Source: Gracilimonas sp040904925 (lineage in GTDB: Bacteria > Bacteroidota > Rhodothermia > Balneolales > Balneolaceae). Taken from it: DNA of 64,000 bases. Shown here one piece after another: positions 51,240-60,472 of this stretch. The first letter of the stretch is position 1, and every line of letters begins with the position of its first letter. A program made the position numbers and the translations under genes. The stretch covers positions 248,001 to 312,000 of the forward strand of contig JBBDSP010000011.1 in NCBI GenBank assembly GCA_040904925.1, given 5' to 3'. The notes under the pieces were generated by a model that saw only the letters and a program-made list of their open reading frames with translations, had not been told where the DNA came from and made no database searches.

Positions 51240-51890
51240 ATGGCGAATCATTCGACTTCAACCCCTTCACATGTGCATCATCACTTTGTTGATTCAGATC
51301 AGCAATTTGATACTGCCAAATTAGGTATGTGGGTATTCTTAGTAAACGAAATCCTATTTTTTGGCGGATTATTCTGCGCCTATATTGTTTATAGGGCATG
51401 GTATCCGGAACTATTCCAAATGGCTGCACTGGAACTAAATACGTTTTGGGGTGCTGTTAACACGGTAGTTCTAATCGGTAGTAGTTTGACAGTAGCAATG
51501 GCCATTCGGTCGGCTCAGAAAAACCAAATGAAAGGTTTAAAAATAAACCTGCTGATAACCATTGGCCTTGCATTGGTATTTATGGTGATCAAGGGCTTTG
51601 AATATGCTCACAAGTTTGAACTCGGTATTTTCCCGGGCGAGTATTACACCTATGAAGGACTTGACCATCCGCAGGCAGCTATTTTCTTCAGCATCTATTA
51701 TATGCTGACCGGTGTTCACGCCTTGCACGTTATCATTGGAATTGGGCTGATCTATTGGATCTACCTCAGAGCTAAAAAAGGTGAATTCAGCAGTGAATAC
51801 TACACTCCGGTTGAGATCACAGGCCTTTATTGGCACTTGGTTGACCTTATCTGGATCTTTCTGTTCCCGCTACTTTACCTCATTGAATGA
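51240..51890 (+). CDS. ctaE: Cytochrome c oxidase subunit III
   Basis: 216 residues, five helices. KLGMWVFLVNEILFFGGLFC, NTVVLIGSSLTVAMAIRSAQ, GFEYAHKFELGIFPGE, LTGVHALHVIIGIGLIYWI and LYWHLVDLIWIFLFPLLYLI are subunit III. An N-terminal His-rich stretch (SHVHHHFVD) is unusual but short. Co-transcribed with ctaD. Confidence 0.95.
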   Translation: MANHSTSTPSHVHHHFVDSDQQFDTAKLGMWVFLVNEILFFGGLFCAYIVYRAWYPELFQMAALELNTFWGAVNTVVLIGSSLTVAMAIRSAQKNQMKGLKINLLITIGLALVFMVIKGFEYAHKFELGIFPGEYYTYEGLDHPQAAIFFSIYYMLTGVHALHVIIGIGLIYWIYLRAKKGEFSSEYYTPVEITGLYWHLVDLIWIFLFPLLYLIE

Positions 51891-51918
51891 CCCATTTTAC
51901 ACTAAACGATCTTAGACT

Positions 51919-52236
51919 ATGAGTACACACAATCACGAACATCATATTTCTACAGCAGGCCAGCTTTGGGCCGTAGGAACCGCTCTTTTAATTCTGACTA
52001 TCATAACTGTGGTGGTAGCTAAATTTATTGCTATACCTCCTCCCTTTGATGTGGTAACGGCAATTTCTATTGCACTGGTTAAAGCATTTTTAGTAGCTGC
52101 ATTCTTTATGAATCTATATTGGGATGTAAAATTTAACGCCATGCTTTTGGTTATGGCCGTGATCTTTTTCCTCCTTATGATATCAATCACTTTACTTGAT
52201 ACCTTGTATCGAAATGATGTAGTTCCTTCATTCTGA
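51919..52236 (+). CDS. ctaF: Cytochrome c oxidase subunit IV (CtaF-like)
   Basis: 105 residues, three membrane helices (about 12-33, 45-66, 72-94). KAFLVAAFFMNLYWDVKFNA is the prokaryotic COX4 signature. Last gene of the act/cta operon and followed by a terminator. Confidence 0.93.
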   Translation: MSTHNHEHHISTAGQLWAVGTALLILTIITVVVAKFIAIPPPFDVVTAISIALVKAFLVAAFFMNLYWDVKFNAMLLVMAVIFFLLMISITLLDTLYRNDVVPSF

Positions 52237-52270
52237 TTTTATATAGATCAAAATGAGTATAACCCATTTA

Positions 52271-52302
52271 AAAGCTCTTCATTTTTTGAAGGGCTTTTTT
52301 TA
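52271..52302 (+). terminator. Rho-independent terminator of the act/cta operon
   Basis: AAAGCTCTTC / GAAGGGCTTT stem (one G-T pair) with a T-rich tail of seven bases, 35 bases after the ctaF stop. Confidence 0.85.
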
Positions 52303-52375
52303 TGGCTTTTAATATCCGTTATTCTGAATCCTCTCTGGTGATTGTTATATTCATACTCAACCAATTTTAGAGTAC

Positions 52376-53251
52376 ATGAGCTTATCAAAAACTACCATAG
52401 GATCTTTTGAATTATATACAATTGAAACCGGCGATTTCCGTTTGGACGGCGGAGCTATGTTTGGGGTAGTTCCCAAAACCTTATGGTCACGCGGGCTCCC
52501 TGCCGATGAAAAGAATCGAATTCCGATGACCATGCGGTGTCTTCTTATCAGATCAAACAATACCGGCAAACTATATCTGATCGACAACGGTGCAGGAACT
52601 AAGTTTAACGATAAAATGGAAGACATCTATCAGCTCGATCAAAGCACCAAGAACCTGAGGAATTCATTCAAGCAGCATGGGTTTTCTTTTGATGATGTAA
52701 CCGATGTGATCTTCACCCATTTACACTTCGACCATTGCGGTGGAACCAGTTTCTATAATGACAATAGTGAGCTGGAACTCACATTTCCCAAAGCAACCTA
52801 TCATGTAGTTAATACTCATTGGGAAAATGCCAATGATCCAAATGCCAGGGAAAAAGCAAGCTTTCTGCCTGAAAATATTAACCCGATCAAAGAATCAGGA
52901 AAGCTGAACCTGGTTAAAGAAAATCACCAATACGAAGAAGGTTTAACAGCTATTAGTGTGAATGGCCACACAATCGGACAGCAACTCCCAAAAATCGAGG
53001 ACAACGGTAAAACCTTAGTTTTTGTAGCAGACTTATTACCCACACACGTTCATGTTCCTCTGCCCTGGGTTATGGGATACGACATGTATCCGGTTCAAAC
53101 GCTGAACGAAAAAGATACGTTTCTAAAAACTGCGGCTTCGGAGAACTGGAATCTGTATTTAGAGCACGACGCCCACGAAGAAATAATTCGTGTTCAACAT
53201 AAAGATAACCGCTTTTCAGTCGCTGAAAAATTGACACTAAATGATATTTAG
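52376..53251 (+). CDS. MBL-fold metallo-hydrolase
   Basis: 291 residues. The metal-binding motif THLHFDHCGG (about 119-128) plus later His sites in SVNGHTIGQQLP, ADLLPTHVHV and LEHDAHEE are the metallo-beta-lactamase fold. Cytoplasmic, with no signal. Similar to lactonase-like or quorum-quenching members, but the substrate is not clear. It stands alone between the operon terminator and the DUF4175 gene. Confidence 0.9.
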   Translation: MSLSKTTIGSFELYTIETGDFRLDGGAMFGVVPKTLWSRGLPADEKNRIPMTMRCLLIRSNNTGKLYLIDNGAGTKFNDKMEDIYQLDQSTKNLRNSFKQHGFSFDDVTDVIFTHLHFDHCGGTSFYNDNSELELTFPKATYHVVNTHWENANDPNAREKASFLPENINPIKESGKLNLVKENHQYEEGLTAISVNGHTIGQQLPKIEDNGKTLVFVADLLPTHVHVPLPWVMGYDMYPVQTLNEKDTFLKTAASENWNLYLEHDAHEEIIRVQHKDNRFSVAEKLTLNDI

Positions 53252-53311
53252 ATAAAATAAATAGTATCGATCAGGGTTTTTATTACAACCCTGCTCTCCT
53301 TATTGTACCCT

Positions 53312-56300
53312 ATGCAAAAATCCGGCTCACAAAATACTGATAGTGTCCAAGGTCAGCTTAGATCATCTTTTGGCTCTCTTCTATCCAAAAGAAGCAGAGC
53401 ATTGTTGCTACGCTCATTTCTGATTTTGTTTACCGGTTTTACAGCTTTGATCATTGCCGAACAGGTGCTCTACCTTTCCGCATTATCAAAGGGACTGCTT
53501 TTATGTCTGATCTTGATCTCCGCAATACTTTCTTACAGGAAAGGGTTGAAAGCTACAGAGGCCACTGAGTTCACAGAATTTTATAGGCAATTCAGCCGGA
53601 AAAGTAAGCTACCCGAACTAAAAGACACACTGGATCTGGAAAAATCAGGTGGCGGTAATCAAGCATTGGTTGATGCCGCCATCTTTCAGAATCTAAGCAA
53701 AATTGACTCCGGAAGACTTGATAATGCCCTTAATGAGTATCTAAGAGCTTCCAATAGTTATTCTGTCTATAAAAGATTCTTATCGCTTGGAATGGCCACA
53801 TTTATTGTATTCGGAATTACCTCCTTTAACTTCAATGATGCCACCCAGCGAGCTTTTTCCTTCTGGCAGACTTTTGAAAAACCCAATCCCTTCAGCTACT
53901 CCATAGCTCCCGGAACTATAACTTTAGAACAGGGAAGTCCATTTCAGGTTGATGTTGAATTTGAAGGTGACCTTATACCAAAGAATACTAAGTTGCGGAT
54001 CAAAACTTCTGTAGAACAAGAATTCCGAACACGAGCCATGGAATATTCAGGAAATACTTTTAGCTCCATTCCCATGGATCTCAATAACGACCTGGAATAT
54101 TATGTAGAAATGGATGGCTATAGCAGTGAAAGATACACCGCTGATGTTCAATTAAGGCCTCGTTTTTCTGAACTTCAAGCCACCGTAATTCCCCCATCCT
54201 ATACCGATCTTGATTCATCAATTACCTCCTATCCCTTTTCACAGATAAGACCTTTTCAAGGATCTGAATTAAGGTTATCAGGGAAACTCAATAAAGAAGT
54301 CTCAATTCTTCAGTTATATACCGGTGGAGAGTCTCAGGAATTTTCTATTGTTGATGACAGCACATTCACCTATGCTCTGGATGTTGAAGGAGCTGATACC
54401 TTACGCTTTTACATAGAGGATAAAAACGGACTTACAAACCGAAATCCATTTCAAGTCATCCTATCCCCCCAATCTGATGAATATCCTCTTGCCGAACTGA
54501 TAGAGCCAAAACAAAATCTCAGAGAAGTCAATCCCGAAGAGATCAATTTGTTATACAGAGCCACTGATGATTTTGGGATTACTGCTGCATCACTGAACTA
54601 TGAATTAAGCAAAGCCTATGTAGATGAGCCTAAAAGAGGTTCGATCTCGCTGGATACACCTTCACAGGGAAGCCTAAATTCATATGTATGGAATCTCGAA
54701 GATCTTGATTTGAAGCCACAAGATGTACTTACGTTCTGGATAACTGTTCAGGATAACGATGGTTATAATGGCTTCAAATCTGCTGATTCCCAGGAGCTCA
54801 CGCTCGAAGTCCCCTCCCTTGTTGAGTACTTTGATGATATTGACCAAAAGGAAAATGAAGTAGATAATGATCTTGATGAAATATCAGAGGCATTTGAACA
54901 GACGAGAGAACAGTATGAGCGTTTTAAAGAACAAATGAAAGACAATCCTGAAAATGCAGGGTACGAAGAACAAAGGGAATTAGAGCAGGTTCAAAAACAA
55001 CAGGAAGAAGTCCAGAAAAAGGTTGATGAGTTAAATCAAAAGTTTGAAGAGCTTAAGAATGAAATGAGCAAAGACAATATGCTTTCAGAAGAAACACAGA
55101 AAGCATATGAAGAACTCCAAAAGCTCATGGAAGAAATTGATGACCCTGCATATCGCGAAGCTCTTGAGAAACTACAAGAACAGTTGGGTGAAATGTCGCC
55201 ACAACAAATACGTGAAGCCATGCAGGATCTTGAGTTCAATGAAGAACTCTATAAAGAACGTTTAGAAAGAACCATAGAGTTATTTACCCAGATCAAGCTC
55301 AATTCTGACCTCGACAAACTTGCTAAGTCTTTTGAAGACATGGCCCGCAGAGAGGCGGAAAAAGAACAGGGTTCTGAGGCTTCAGCTGAGGACAATAAAC
55401 AGGAAGAACTCGAGAGAGAACTTGAAGAAAATGAAGACCTGAAAGAAAAAATAGATTCACTTTCAGAGAACACATCTCCCAAAAATGAAGCTGAAATAGC
55501 AGAATATCAGGAACAGACCAAAAATGAACTTGATGAACTGATGGAGGAGATCAAAGATGAAATGAATTCAGGTGAAGAAGGTACAGAGAAAGATAATGAA
55601 CAAAATTCTGGGTCTTCAGAGCAAGACCAAAGTGAAAGCCAAAGTCGTCAGCAGAAATATGAAGAGCTTGCTCAAAACACCAAAGGCATGATGAAAAGTA
55701 TGGGTGAGAGCCAAACGCAGATCAATATAGCCGGTTTACAGTACGTGCTCCATTCTTTACTTAACCTTTCTCTTGAGCAGGAAGATTTGACAACGCTTGC
55801 TTCTTCAACTGAAAACCGGAGTCAAGCTTATGTAGATTATGCCCGCAATCAAAATAATGTAGAAGGGATCTTCAATGCTGTTTCAGATTCATTATTTCAG
55901 CTTTCAACTGAAATTCCCCAGTTCTCCAACAAGATCAATGAAAAGAAACTTGAGGTTAAAGAGCGTCTTCAGCGTTCACTGGAACAAATGTCGGAAAGGG
56001 ATCGCAGCCAGTCATCTGTTGCTTCACGACAGGCTTTGGGTGGCATAAATGATATTTCCTTTATGATCGCGAATTTATTGGAAGAACTTCAAAATTCTGA
56101 AGGCGGAGGCAGTGGTTCCGGTGGAATGTCAATGGAGCAAATGATGGAACAGCTTCAACAATCCGGAGAGAATCAACAGCAGCTAAACCAAATGCTGCAG
56201 GAAATGATCAACGATATGCAAGGGGAGCGTTTGTCTCAGGATCAAATGGAACGGCTGGATCAAATTGCGCGGCAGCAGAATGAGATCCGAAAGCAAATTC

Positions 56301-56689
56301 AGGAATTGCAGCAAAGCGGTGAATTAGATGGAGATCGGCTGGGTAGTGAACTCCAGAGAATGATCGAGGATATGGAAGATACCATCAATGATCTGCGAGG
56401 TGGTTCTGCCGATCCAACCCTGGTTGAGCGTCAGCAAAATATCTTATCCCGCATGCTGGAAGCCGAACAGGCTATGCAAGAGCAAGGCGAAGAGGATGAG
56501 CGTGAAGGTAGCAGTCCTAATGAATTCAATCGTTTAACACCACCTGAGCTTACACTGGAAGAGCTTGAAAAAGAAATACAGAACAGGCTTAATGATCCTA
56601 ATTTCACTAAGTACTCCCCGGATTATCAGCAGCTTATCGAGAATTATTTTGAGTTATTGAAGCAGCTTCAAGACCGCGAAATTCAATAG
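53312..56689 (+). CDS. DUF4175-family membrane/coiled-coil protein
   Basis: 1125 residues from the ATG at 53312 (a TTG three codons earlier is possible). Two N-terminal membrane helices (about 32-72) and a third near 150-170 precede beta-rich domains (about 200-500). After that come 550 residues of highly charged coiled coil with many Glu/Gln/Lys (DDIDQKENEVDNDL to the end). DUF4175 proteins of Bacteroidota are often near BatA-type aerotolerance genes, as here (BatA gene at 58062). Cell-envelope function inferred. The C-terminal part is also rich in Met and Gln. Confidence 0.82.
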   Translation: MQKSGSQNTDSVQGQLRSSFGSLLSKRSRALLLRSFLILFTGFTALIIAEQVLYLSALSKGLLLCLILISAILSYRKGLKATEATEFTEFYRQFSRKSKLPELKDTLDLEKSGGGNQALVDAAIFQNLSKIDSGRLDNALNEYLRASNSYSVYKRFLSLGMATFIVFGITSFNFNDATQRAFSFWQTFEKPNPFSYSIAPGTITLEQGSPFQVDVEFEGDLIPKNTKLRIKTSVEQEFRTRAMEYSGNTFSSIPMDLNNDLEYYVEMDGYSSERYTADVQLRPRFSELQATVIPPSYTDLDSSITSYPFSQIRPFQGSELRLSGKLNKEVSILQLYTGGESQEFSIVDDSTFTYALDVEGADTLRFYIEDKNGLTNRNPFQVILSPQSDEYPLAELIEPKQNLREVNPEEINLLYRATDDFGITAASLNYELSKAYVDEPKRGSISLDTPSQGSLNSYVWNLEDLDLKPQDVLTFWITVQDNDGYNGFKSADSQELTLEVPSLVEYFDDIDQKENEVDNDLDEISEAFEQTREQYERFKEQMKDNPENAGYEEQRELEQVQKQQEEVQKKVDELNQKFEELKNEMSKDNMLSEETQKAYEELQKLMEEIDDPAYREALEKLQEQLGEMSPQQIREAMQDLEFNEELYKERLERTIELFTQIKLNSDLDKLAKSFEDMARREAEKEQGSEASAEDNKQEELERELEENEDLKEKIDSLSENTSPKNEAEIAEYQEQTKNELDELMEEIKDEMNSGEEGTEKDNEQNSGSSEQDQSESQSRQQKYEELAQNTKGMMKSMGESQTQINIAGLQYVLHSLLNLSLEQEDLTTLASSTENRSQAYVDYARNQNNVEGIFNAVSDSLFQLSTEIPQFSNKINEKKLEVKERLQRSLEQMSERDRSQSSVASRQALGGINDISFMIANLLEELQNSEGGGSGSGGMSMEQMMEQLQQSGENQQQLNQMLQEMINDMQGERLSQDQMERLDQIARQQNEIRKQIQELQQSGELDGDRLGSELQRMIEDMEDTINDLRGGSADPTLVERQQNILSRMLEAEQAMQEQGEEDEREGSSPNEFNRLTPPELTLEELEKEIQNRLNDPNFTKYSPDYQQLIENYFELLKQLQDREIQ

Positions 56690-56710
56690 TTTTTGTTTTT
56701 TCTACTATTC

Positions 56711-57463
56711 TTACTTCAATAAACTCTTATTGTATTGAACCAAGATCTCGTACGCTTCCAGCACGCCTTTAGTAGTAGCTTTTGTGACATCATCTACCAT
56801 TTCTTTCACGAATGGTTTCGCATTTTCGGGAGCAAAAGACCTGCCTACAATTTCCAAGCCCGGTATATCACCACTGCTGTCCCCAATATAAGCCACTTCA
56901 CTCAGGTCTATATTTAGCTGTTTACACAGGAATCTGATGCCCTCTCCCTTATTCGCTTTTTTGAGGATAATATTTACAGAGACATCTGTCGCATGAACCT
57001 CAAACATTGGATAAGTACCATTTACATGGTTAAGAACTTCATCATGCATCAGTGTAATTTTTGCTGAATCGGGGTTTACCAGACCAGCATCTGTGAACTT
57101 GGCAAACTCCGGATAAGTACCTTTAAAGTTTTTGATTAGTGTTTTCTCTATCCACTCTTTTATCTCTCCGACGGCTTTTTTAGCATCATCATCAAAGTGT
57201 GGATTCCATGTGATCTCATTGATCTTTATATCGTAGATGCCTCCACCACTTTCAAAAAGCATCGGGAGCTCAACATTAAGCCACTGCCCTACAGCCTCTA
57301 CATAAGGAAATGGTCGGCCAGAACAGATAGTGAGTGGAGGTATATGCTCGTAATTCTTACTTTTTTGATTTAATTCCTTGATCCTCGATAATGCTACCCA
57401 ATCGGGACTAAGAAAAGGATGCGCAATACATCCATCCAGATCAGTAATAAATAATTTGATCAT
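56711..57463 (-). CDS. HAD-superfamily (type IIB) phosphatase
   Basis: 250 residues. The first HAD motif FITDLDGCIA (two catalytic Asp), TICSGRPFPYVEAV, and AYIGDSSGDIPGLEIVGRSF (motif III/IV Asp) form the HAD fold with a C2B cap, resembling phosphoglycolate or mannosyl-3-phosphoglycerate phosphatases. The substrate is not certain. Same strand as the PMI-type cupin, 66 bases downstream of it, which suggests sugar phosphate chemistry. Confidence 0.88.
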   Translation of the reverse strand: MIKLFITDLDGCIAHPFLSPDWVALSRIKELNQKSKNYEHIPPLTICSGRPFPYVEAVGQWLNVELPMLFESGGGIYDIKINEITWNPHFDDDAKKAVGEIKEWIEKTLIKNFKGTYPEFAKFTDAGLVNPDSAKITLMHDEVLNHVNGTYPMFEVHATDVSVNIILKKANKGEGIRFLCKQLNIDLSEVAYIGDSSGDIPGLEIVGRSFAPENAKPFVKEMVDDVTKATTKGVLEAYEILVQYNKSLLK

Positions 57464-57529
57464 AACACTAAATAACTACGAATTTTTTAACATCAACGAA
57501 TTTGAAGTGTGTTGGTAAACTATTGAAGC

Positions 57530-58024
57530 CTACCTGCCGAAATCATCTTCCAGGCGCACTATATCTTTCTCATTGGAAGGATGATCACCATAAATATGCT
57601 GCCAGATCTCAGCAACAATGCCCCAGTTCTTTAGCCCAACCAAGCGGTGTCGTTCCCCTCGCTTTAGCCTAATCTGATCTCCACTTTCAAATTCTTTCAT
57701 GGGCTTCTGCTCATCACTGATGCTTTTAATAACACCGACAGGACCTTCAATAACCTGCCAGATTTCTTCGCGCCGGTGATGGTATTGCCAAGAGAGTCTT
57801 TTTTCAGGTTCCACTAATAAAATCTTTGGACTCAATTTTCCTGAAATATTTATCTCACTCATTTCAACTTCATCAAAATAGGTTTCAATAAATTTCTTTG
57901 CCTGTGATTCCTCAATCACAAAAAAACCACCCCAGGGCCTATCAAAATCATGATCTACAATTTTAAAACCCTGTTCATTTAATTGGGCTTCAATATTTTT
58001 AAACTGTTCTTCTTTATCTGACAT
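57530..58024 (-). CDS. Mannose-6-phosphate isomerase type II-like cupin
   Basis: 164 residues. The cupin core LVEPEKRLSWQYHHRREEIW, IEGPVGVIKS, IRLKRGERHRLVGLKNWGIVAEI, with ending DDFGR, matches the C-terminal cupin domain of type II phosphomannose isomerases or stand-alone PMI cupins. Metal-binding His/Glu residues are present. With a HAD phosphatase downstream it may act on mannose phosphates. Confidence 0.88.
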   Translation of the reverse strand: MSDKEEQFKNIEAQLNEQGFKIVDHDFDRPWGGFFVIEESQAKKFIETYFDEVEMSEINISGKLSPKILLVEPEKRLSWQYHHRREEIWQVIEGPVGVIKSISDEQKPMKEFESGDQIRLKRGERHRLVGLKNWGIVAEIWQHIYGDHPSNEKDIVRLEDDFGR

Positions 58025-58061
58025 TATTTTTCTTTGTATTTATTTAATTAATGACCCATCC

Positions 58062-59081
58062 TTATTTCTTCGGCGAATAGGAAGGCAACATCACAGAAAC
58101 AACAATGAAAAGCAGTGCCAACACGCCCATCCATTGGTATTGGTTTTTATAATCCGCATACTCCTGACTGGCAAATTCTCCTTTTTCAAGTTCATCCATT
58201 CGGGCTAAAAATGCATCTATACCATCATTTCCGCGTTCAATGGAATAGTAATCCCCATTACCCTTGTTAGCTATATTTCTCAAAGTCTGGCTTTGTAATT
58301 TTGTGGTTACAACCTGCCCGTTATTATCTCTTTTGTAGCCAACAAGTCTGTCTGTCCCCTCTTCATATAAAGGAATAGTTGTTCCTTCGTTTGTACCTAC
58401 ACCAAGGGTATAGATCAAAATATTTTCATCCACCAATTCAGTAAGTGCTTCCTCATATGACTGGCCATGATCTTCACCATCAGAAATGATAAGCAGTACT
58501 TTAGCAGCTTCATTTCCATCATCTTCGAGAGCTCGAAAGGCATCGAGTGCTGTTTCCATTGCCGATTTAAAATCCGTAGCTGAGCTTGGCATTTGTTCAG
58601 TGTCTGCAATATCAAGGAATAGACGCAAAGCAGAATAATCAAGGGTCATGGGACTTTGCAGATACGCTTCACCTGTAAAAACGATCAATCCCACTCGATC
58701 TCCCCTCAGCCGCTCGATCAATCTGTTGATCTCAAATTTGGACTTTGAAAGTCGGCTTGGCCGCACGTCTTCAGCATTCATACTGGCAGAAAGATCAAGG
58801 GCTACCAACATATCAATGCCCTGCCTTTTGATCTCGCGAACCTCCGTGCCAATTTTAGGCCCTGCTAATGCTACCGTCAGAAAGAACAAACCGATCAACA
58901 TAGCAATATTCTTCAGCCGGTTCCCCAATGGCCAGAAGTTTTTTCTTAATGACGTAAAAAGTTCAGGACTAAAATATTTCTCCTGTTTAGCCTTTGCCTG
59001 TCGCGATCTCCACCATAGCAATAAAATTGCAGCCGGAATTAGCGCAAGGAACCACAGATATAAAGAATTTTCCCAGATCAT
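58062..59081 (-). CDS. batA: BatA-like VWA-domain protein
   Basis: 339 residues. N-terminal membrane helices (about 7-25 and 56-78) and a C-terminal helix (about 314-333) enclose a von Willebrand A domain (about 88-300) with the MIDAS metal site DLSASMNAE and later ISDGEDHG. This is BatA, part of the Bat aerotolerance set. The other Bat genes, MoxR and DUF58 are not here, so it is isolated apart from the DUF4175 gene 1.4 kb away. Confidence 0.9.
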   Translation of the reverse strand: MIWENSLYLWFLALIPAAILLLWWRSRQAKAKQEKYFSPELFTSLRKNFWPLGNRLKNIAMLIGLFFLTVALAGPKIGTEVREIKRQGIDMLVALDLSASMNAEDVRPSRLSKSKFEINRLIERLRGDRVGLIVFTGEAYLQSPMTLDYSALRLFLDIADTEQMPSSATDFKSAMETALDAFRALEDDGNEAAKVLLIISDGEDHGQSYEEALTELVDENILIYTLGVGTNEGTTIPLYEEGTDRLVGYKRDNNGQVVTTKLQSQTLRNIANKGNGDYYSIERGNDGIDAFLARMDELEKGEFASQEYADYKNQYQWMGVLALLFIVVSVMLPSYSPKK

Positions 59082-59098
59082 AGTATAAAGTTTTAAAG

Positions 59099-59117
59099 AA
59101 TCTCTAAAATAGAGATT
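59099..59117. terminator. Hairpin after the DegT aminotransferase gene
   Basis: AATCTCT-AAAAT-AGAGATT, a perfect seven-bp stem followed on the minus strand by CTTTAAAACTTT. Probable weak terminator between the DegT and BatA genes. Confidence 0.5.
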
Positions 59118-59168
59118 TAAGCACCTTAGTTGCAGTAATAAATTTTAAAGATTGAACGTCTTTGTAAT

Positions 59169-60392
59169 TCAGGAAGTGTGTACAGAAACAACGGTATCCA
59201 CTACTTTTTGGATCTCTTCTTTTTCCAGCTCCGGAAAAATGGGCAATGAGATTACCTGTTGACTTGCACAATGAGCATTCGGACAATCCGAAGCTTGATA
59301 ACCCAAGTATGAAAAACATTCCTGTTCATGTAAAGGAATGGGATAATAGACCGAATGACCAATCTTTTGTTCCTCAAAAGCTCTTGCAAGTATATCTCTT
59401 TGCGTGGTTCGGATCGTATACTGGTGATAGATATGGCGGCCACCTTCTTCCTCCTTGCCTGTGGTTTCTTGGGGAATAATAATCTTGTTCGAATCTAAAT
59501 CACACTCATCAGAACAGATACCTGAACACCGGATCAGTTCACCCACCACTCCAGCTTCATGAAATAACCGGTTATATAAATGAGCAATTTCTCTCCTTCT
59601 TTGCGACCACTCATCCAGATACTTCAATTTTACAGATAAAATCGCAGCTTGAATTGCATCAAGCCTGCTGTTGATACCGACCAAACTATGATGATACTTG
59701 GGCTTTGCCCCATGAAGCCTAAGAATATCTACTTTTTCTGCATAGGTTGAATCACTCACAGTTACCAAACCCGCGTCACCATAAGCACCCAAATTTTTGC
59801 TCGGGAAAAAACTGAAGCAACCAAAATCACCAATGCTTCCGGCCTGTCGGCCTTTGTAAGTCGCTCCAATTGACTGCGCTGCATCTTCTATAACTTTCAA
59901 TCCATGTTCTTCAGCCAGACCCATGATCGGATCCATATCAGCCATTTGGCCGTAGAGGTGCACCGGAATAATCGCTTTTATCTTTTCTGGAGCGGGGTTG
60001 AGTTTTCTGTAAACCGGATGATCACCTGTCAGAAACAGTTCTATCTGTTTGGGATCAATGTTATAGAAATCTTTTTCGATATCCAGAAATACCGGGATCG
60101 CATCCAGCCTTGAAATTGCGCCGGCGGTAGCAAAAAAGGTGAAAGGTGAGGTTATCACATAATCCCCGGGTTGTATATCCATCGCCATCAGGGAAAGTAA
60201 CAGCGCATCTGAACCTGATGCACACCCATAGGCATGCTTAGATTCACAATAGTCTCCAACTTCATTTTCAAAGTCTTTGACCTTATCCCCCATGATGAAG
60301 TATTGGCTTTCTAACACCTCATCTATAGCCATACTAATTTCGTCTTTTATAGAATCATACTGCCGGTTTAGATCTAATAATGGAATAGACAT
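59169..60392 (-). CDS. DegT/DnrJ/EryC1/StrS sugar aminotransferase with Cys-rich insertion
   Basis: 407 residues. YGCASGSDALLLSLMAMDIQ (PLP-binding start), IEDAAQSIGATYKGR, FGCFSFFPSKNLGAYGDAG (PLP Lys) and HHSLVGINSRLDAIQAAILS are complete. A stretch of about 30 residues before RHIYHQYTIRT contains RCSGICSDECD, which is unusual for the family. Makes an amino sugar for surface polysaccharide. Encoded downstream of a Gfo/Idh gene with a hairpin between, so they likely act in one pathway. Confidence 0.9.
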   Translation of the reverse strand: MSIPLLDLNRQYDSIKDEISMAIDEVLESQYFIMGDKVKDFENEVGDYCESKHAYGCASGSDALLLSLMAMDIQPGDYVITSPFTFFATAGAISRLDAIPVFLDIEKDFYNIDPKQIELFLTGDHPVYRKLNPAPEKIKAIIPVHLYGQMADMDPIMGLAEEHGLKVIEDAAQSIGATYKGRQAGSIGDFGCFSFFPSKNLGAYGDAGLVTVSDSTYAEKVDILRLHGAKPKYHHSLVGINSRLDAIQAAILSVKLKYLDEWSQRRREIAHLYNRLFHEAGVVGELIRCSGICSDECDLDSNKIIIPQETTGKEEEGGRHIYHQYTIRTTQRDILARAFEEQKIGHSVYYPIPLHEQECFSYLGYQASDCPNAHCASQQVISLPIFPELEKEEIQKVVDTVVSVHTS

Positions 60393-60448
60393 ATAACTGT
60401 TTTTAGTGAACCATCTGATGAGTTAAGGATAAAAAGAAGAACTCCCTA

Positions 60449-60466
60449 AAGCTACTTTTGTAGCTT
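60449..60466. terminator. Hairpin between Gfo/Idh and DegT genes
   Basis: AAGCTAC-TTTT-GTAGCTT, a perfect seven-bp stem with a four-base loop, between two genes of the same strand. It may reduce read-through or protect mRNA ends. Confidence 0.45.
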
Positions 60467-60472
60467 GTTAAA

